Source: Prunus persica
Lineage: Eukaryota; Streptophyta; Magnoliopsida; Rosales; Rosaceae
Direction of reading: 5' to 3'
Length of the DNA stretch: 64,000 bases
Assembly (NCBI RefSeq): GCF_000346465.2
Contig: NC_034014.1
Coordinates: 25,634,305 to 25,698,304, forward strand
Shown here: one piece after another, positions 60,209-64,000 of the stretch
How positions within the stretch are numbered: position 1 is the stretch's first letter
Layout of the letters: each line of letters opens with the position of its first letter
The notes under the pieces: model-generated
Told to the model about the DNA's origin: nothing
The model's input: only the letters and a program-made list of their open reading frames with translations
Database searches by the model: none
Position numbers and translations under genes: made by a program

Positions 60209-62981
60209 ATGTTCGAGGGACATGAAATTGACAATTAAGCAGCTTGAGGTTGTCAGTGGCCTGTGATATACTTGTCCCTTTAGGTTTAGCTCAATGGCAC
60301 TTTTTCAAGACTGATCTTTTGCCCTATCACATGCCTAACCAGTGCTATTTTGGTTTGTACAGACATACAAAATCCAAAGCAATTTTGATACTCAGTTGCC
60401 TGTGCTTTGCCTTCGTACAAACTTGTTTCTTGTATGTTTCTGTATTCAATTTGTTTCATATCCGGTACAGAGTTGGAACCCAAATCCAGAGAGCCTACAG
60501 AAATTTCTTGCCAATGTGTTCAGTTTTTGTCATTCCAAGTTCATGCTCTAACTTCATTTGTTTAATTGATCGTATTAGATGGTTTTACAGTATGCTAATT
60601 TGTTTTTAGTCGTGTCGTGTTCGGGTTGATACACATCCTGTAAATCATCAATCAAGACCAAGACCTTTGATCACTGAATCAAGCGTCACAGTATCCCAGA
60701 TTAAGAAAGATGAAAACAAACAAGAAAGCATCCTATTACAATACTATTGGCACAAATTATCAAAAAGATAAAATCTGACTTAGAAAGAAATAGAAGGCAG
60801 ATGGACCAAAGAAGAGAAAATGGCAGAGTTCCTATTGACTTCATGAGTGCCATATCTTGTTTACATGTAAACTCCATAACATTCTTGTACAAGAATATGG
60901 GCAGACAAATGTTGGCAAACAAAATGCGAGTCTAAGAAAGGCAACAAATTCACAAACAAACCCCGAGGCTGAAGGTGCAGCAGTAGACAATGAGCCTACA
61001 ACCGTTGACAAACAAGTCCTCCATTACCTTAAACAAATCATTCTCCACCCACTTCCCACTTCCCATCTCTCTCTTTTTCTTCTTTTTTCTCTCTTTATCT
61101 CCTCCATGAAGGAGCATATGTTGGGATGTTTTCATGCTTACCTTTTGACTCTAGAGGCAAACTGTTGATCATGGAGCTTTTTTTTACATGTACAAGAAAG
61201 AGGAGAAAGAATAATCTCAAGACTTGGTGAATCAAAAAGAAAATTATTAATTGGTTTGATTCCCTTAACATGCTGGTGGCCCCCTGAGAGAGAGAAATCA
61301 AGAGAAGAATCTCTGTTTTTGAGAGACAATAATTACTAAATTTGGTTCTTGTTTTTGACAATGGGATTTGGGTCGATCAATGTTTCTAACATCTTTACAA
61401 CCTATTTGTTCATTTTCTGGTCAAAGTTCATTTTCTTTGCCTGGCTCAGAATATATAATATGGACAACGATTTTATAGGCTTTTGTGTTTTCTCCACTTC
61501 ACCTTTTGCTTGGTTTCCCAAGCTCACTTTTCACTTTAAAAATTTGGTCAAATATGACCTGAAATGTTCCAATTTGCTGATATATCCACATGTTGAAGAT
61601 GATGACTAATACTATAGGTTGGGTTACATTTATATTTCTCCAATAATAATAATAATATTGGTTCAAAATGTTTTTATTACTACATTTTATTTTTATACAA
61701 TCGGTAGTATACTTGAATCTAATCTAAATTACGAGAATGGGAGCATATTCGTTCTATCCAATTTAGCTAAGGCCATAACTGCTTATTATTACACTTTGGA
61801 ATGAAAGAGCAGAGCATGTGGCTACTGCAAACGAACTAGTCATAATAAACTGAGTAGTTGAAGCACAATAAGTCAATAAGTGTCTGCCAATCAATCATTC
61901 CATATTCCACTCTGCGTAAAATATAAATCATGTAAAAAATACCATAAACAAGTAACTTTCAAACTTTTTGGCAATTTTAATGTTCAATTGGGCATTTGCA
62001 GGGACTGCTTTCTTTTCCACATTCCTTTGATCAAAAGCTTGTAACCCACTTAATCTTCGCTAAATCTCATCCTCTAATTGGGCTTAAAAGTGACTTAAGC
62101 CAAGCTTAAACGCGTTTGAGTGAAATAAGTGCAACCCAAAAGAAACACTGGCAGCAAGGATTCTGGAGATGAAAATGCATGTGGAAGGCAAACTGCTCTG
62201 CAATTACAGATACCAAGATATATATGAAGTTTTGTGTTATTGGATCAATGCAGAGAACCAAAAAAAAGAAAACATTTGAGCAGGCCACGGGGGTCCGAAG
62301 CAGCATAAAAAAGACCACCACCAAAGCATTGTAGCTCTTTCTTTTTCAGAGTGGGGTCAAGGTGATATTTGGTCTTCCACATTCCATCTGATAGCAACTG
62401 CCATGACATATTTGCAAGCAGTGTGAGTGTTTTGACTGGTTACTTGATGCCAAAGGAGCCGAAAAAATAAATATATCAACTGTATCTTTTGCATGGTTGC
62501 TTCAATTTATATGGAAGAAATAACAAAACCAGGAGAAGGAGCAGGCCCTCCTCAAATTGTTACTGTTTTTTCTCCAGAATGTATATGCCAAAGAAAGAAT
62601 TCAGGGAACACAGTCTCTGCAAATTCCTCAGGCTTCAAACTTACCTTCTTCCCCAATGAGCCAATTTTGTTTAAGACTAGAAGCAGCAGCAAAAGGGAAA
62701 AAAAAAAAGATTAATCAAAGAAATGGGAAAAAAAACACTGAAATTGTTGTTATTTGAGTAATTGAAGAAGCAAGGTACTCACAGGAAGAAAAAAAATTAA
62801 AGGAACATTTCAAAGTGCTTTCTTCTTCTTTTTTTAATCCCACCAACCAACAAGAATGCATAGGCATGTGTGGTTTTACACAACAAATGCAGCAGTAGCA
62901 GCAAAATGAACAACATGAACTTAAAACCGAAAGAACAAACACCTTATGGTTATGAACACCCTCTCATTCATTCATTCATTT
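60209..62981. other. ELM2-OCTOPUS-like convergent spacer
   Basis: ELM2 3' UTR for a few hundred bases and, at the right side, the OCTOPUS-like 3' UTR. The remainder is AT-rich. No gene or clear transposon recognised. Confidence 0.5.
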
Positions 62982-63196
62982 TCAATACAATCGCAGCACA
63001 CTTCTGGCAATGGAATGAGCATGGCTGGACCTGGTTTTCCCAGCTCCACTTCTCCAGCTGCTCCTCATCGGCGTCAAGTAAAACCTCAACAGTCCATTGT
63101 CAATGTGGTTCGGTGAATACCTCGCACTCCGATTTCTTTCCAGCACGAACTGATCGTCCTTCTTCTTCCTTCCAGCATTCCCATTTGCCTCAACAG

Positions 63197-63228
<32 letters not shown>

Positions 63229-64000
63229 CCATTGCTATAGTTCTTCCTCATGCTCCCAAAAGATCCACCAACTCCACCAAACCCATGAGAGCTATTTCTC
63301 CAACTAGCACTGCTATTGCTCCTCATGATCTTGGGATTGAAACCCTTTGCTTCCCCGTTCCTCTCACCACCTCTGAGTTCCGGCCACGACTCTGAAAACG
63401 ACCTCTCAACCCCATTTGATCTAACACTACTATACCTATCTTCATCCTCCTCTTTGTTCCCACCCCTCCTGTGTATAAAACTCCATATATTCCAAGCCTT
63501 GCTCCACCTCCTTGACTTTTTACACCCTTTATTTCTCTCCCCATTGACACCCACCGACCCCGAATCTCCGCCCCGAAAGGAGGACATTTCGAAGGTTTCC
63601 GAGCAGTCGTCCCGGAGAGAATTCGAGTTGTAAAAGTCCCTCAAATCTCTATTATCAGGAACGGTCGTGGGCGACACCTTGGCATTCGAAACCGACTTCA
63701 TCTCATCGATCTCCGCCACCACGGCCGCCGCAGTCTTCCGAATGGAGTTGGACCGGTCAAGGCTCTTCCTCCGCCGCGACGACGAGTCCGAATAGTAGTC
63801 CCGGGTTTGGGCTGACCCGCCCGGAACCGTCTCCTCTTCAATCGAATTCATGGGCGGCTCCTCCACCGGAATCTGAGCGTCGCATCTCGAGACATGGACC
63901 ACCGGAGCGTCCTCCACCACCGAGACCATCGTGGGCATTCTCGGAAATGTCCTTCCGATGAGGTACCCGTCCCACGAAGCCCGAGGCTCGTCGAAGGAGT
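62982..64000 (-). CDS. OCTOPUS-like protein (DUF740), C-terminal part
   Basis: An open minus-strand frame from the window edge to TGA at 62984-62982; the N-terminus lies outside. Visible blocks are SWDGYLIGRTFPRMPTMVSVVEDAP (split here as SWDGYLIGRTFPR and MPTMVSVVEDAP), RRRKSLDRSNSIRK, a basic SRRWSKAWNIWSFIHRR, ERSFSESWPELRG, a polyalanine run and, at the end, LERNRSARYSPNHIDNGLLRFYL. These match the OCTOPUS/OPS-like family, plasma-membrane-associated polar proteins that promote protophloem differentiation and modulate brassinosteroid signalling. About 339 residues are present. Whether it is OPS itself or an OPL paralogue cannot be decided from this part. Ser/Arg-rich, probably largely disordered. 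Confidence 0.88.
63194..63230. repeat. (CAG)n microsatellite coding polyalanine
   Basis: About eleven CAG/CAA units on the plus strand, read as GCT/GTT on the gene strand, giving a run of alanines with one valine in the OCTOPUS-like protein. Confidence 0.93.

Overview
The window is nuclear DNA from a flowering plant, most likely a eudicot. Evidence is GT-AG introns throughout, AT-rich spacers full of microsatellites and small transposons, and plant-specific or plastid-targeted genes (chloroplast acetyl-CoA carboxylase alpha subunit, DET2, DEX1, a PHT4 transporter, an OCTOPUS-like protein). The flavour of the proteins and repeats suggests Rosaceae, but this is an impression and cannot be proven from the window.

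Layout. 1-2.5 kb: palindromic repeats, a telo-box, and a decayed F-box/FBD gene (+). 2.9-4.2 kb: reticulon-like protein (-). 5.4-8.5 kb: ataxin-3/Josephin deubiquitinase with a Ser/Pro/Ala minisatellite tail (-). 8.98-15.93 kb: a young, complete but non-autonomous LTR retrotransposon with 159-bp LTRs and a CAACT target duplication. It carries a fragment of a host R2R3-MYB gene, a second coding-like segment, an array of nine covarying 26-27-nt hairpins, an antisense coiled-coil reading frame and a scrap of Copia reverse transcriptase. 16.1-18.3 kb: OTU deubiquitinase (-). 20.2-24.1 kb: CAC3 (+), convergent with DET2 (25.7-26.5 kb, -). 30.0-37.4 kb: bifunctional mRNA-capping enzyme (+), followed head-to-tail by DEX1 (38.9-43.6 kb, +). 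44.3-44.6 kb: DUF962/Mpo1-like membrane protein (-). 46.1-49.2 kb: PHT4/ANTR6-like plastid anion transporter (-). 49.2-56 kb: a transposon-rich spacer with an ABCF pseudogene, two MITE copies in opposite orientation, a SINE with an 18-bp target duplication, further SINE-like copies and a TIR element. 58.0-60.2 kb: ELM2-type nuclear protein (+). 63-64 kb: OCTOPUS-like protein (-), cut by the window edge.

The genes do not form one pathway; this is ordinary dispersed gene order. The spliced models for RTNLB, ataxin-3, OTU, CAC3, the capping enzyme, DEX1, PHT4 and the ELM2 protein were assembled by hand from splice sites, and each adds up to an intact frame. The most unusual object is the 6.9-kb LTR element.
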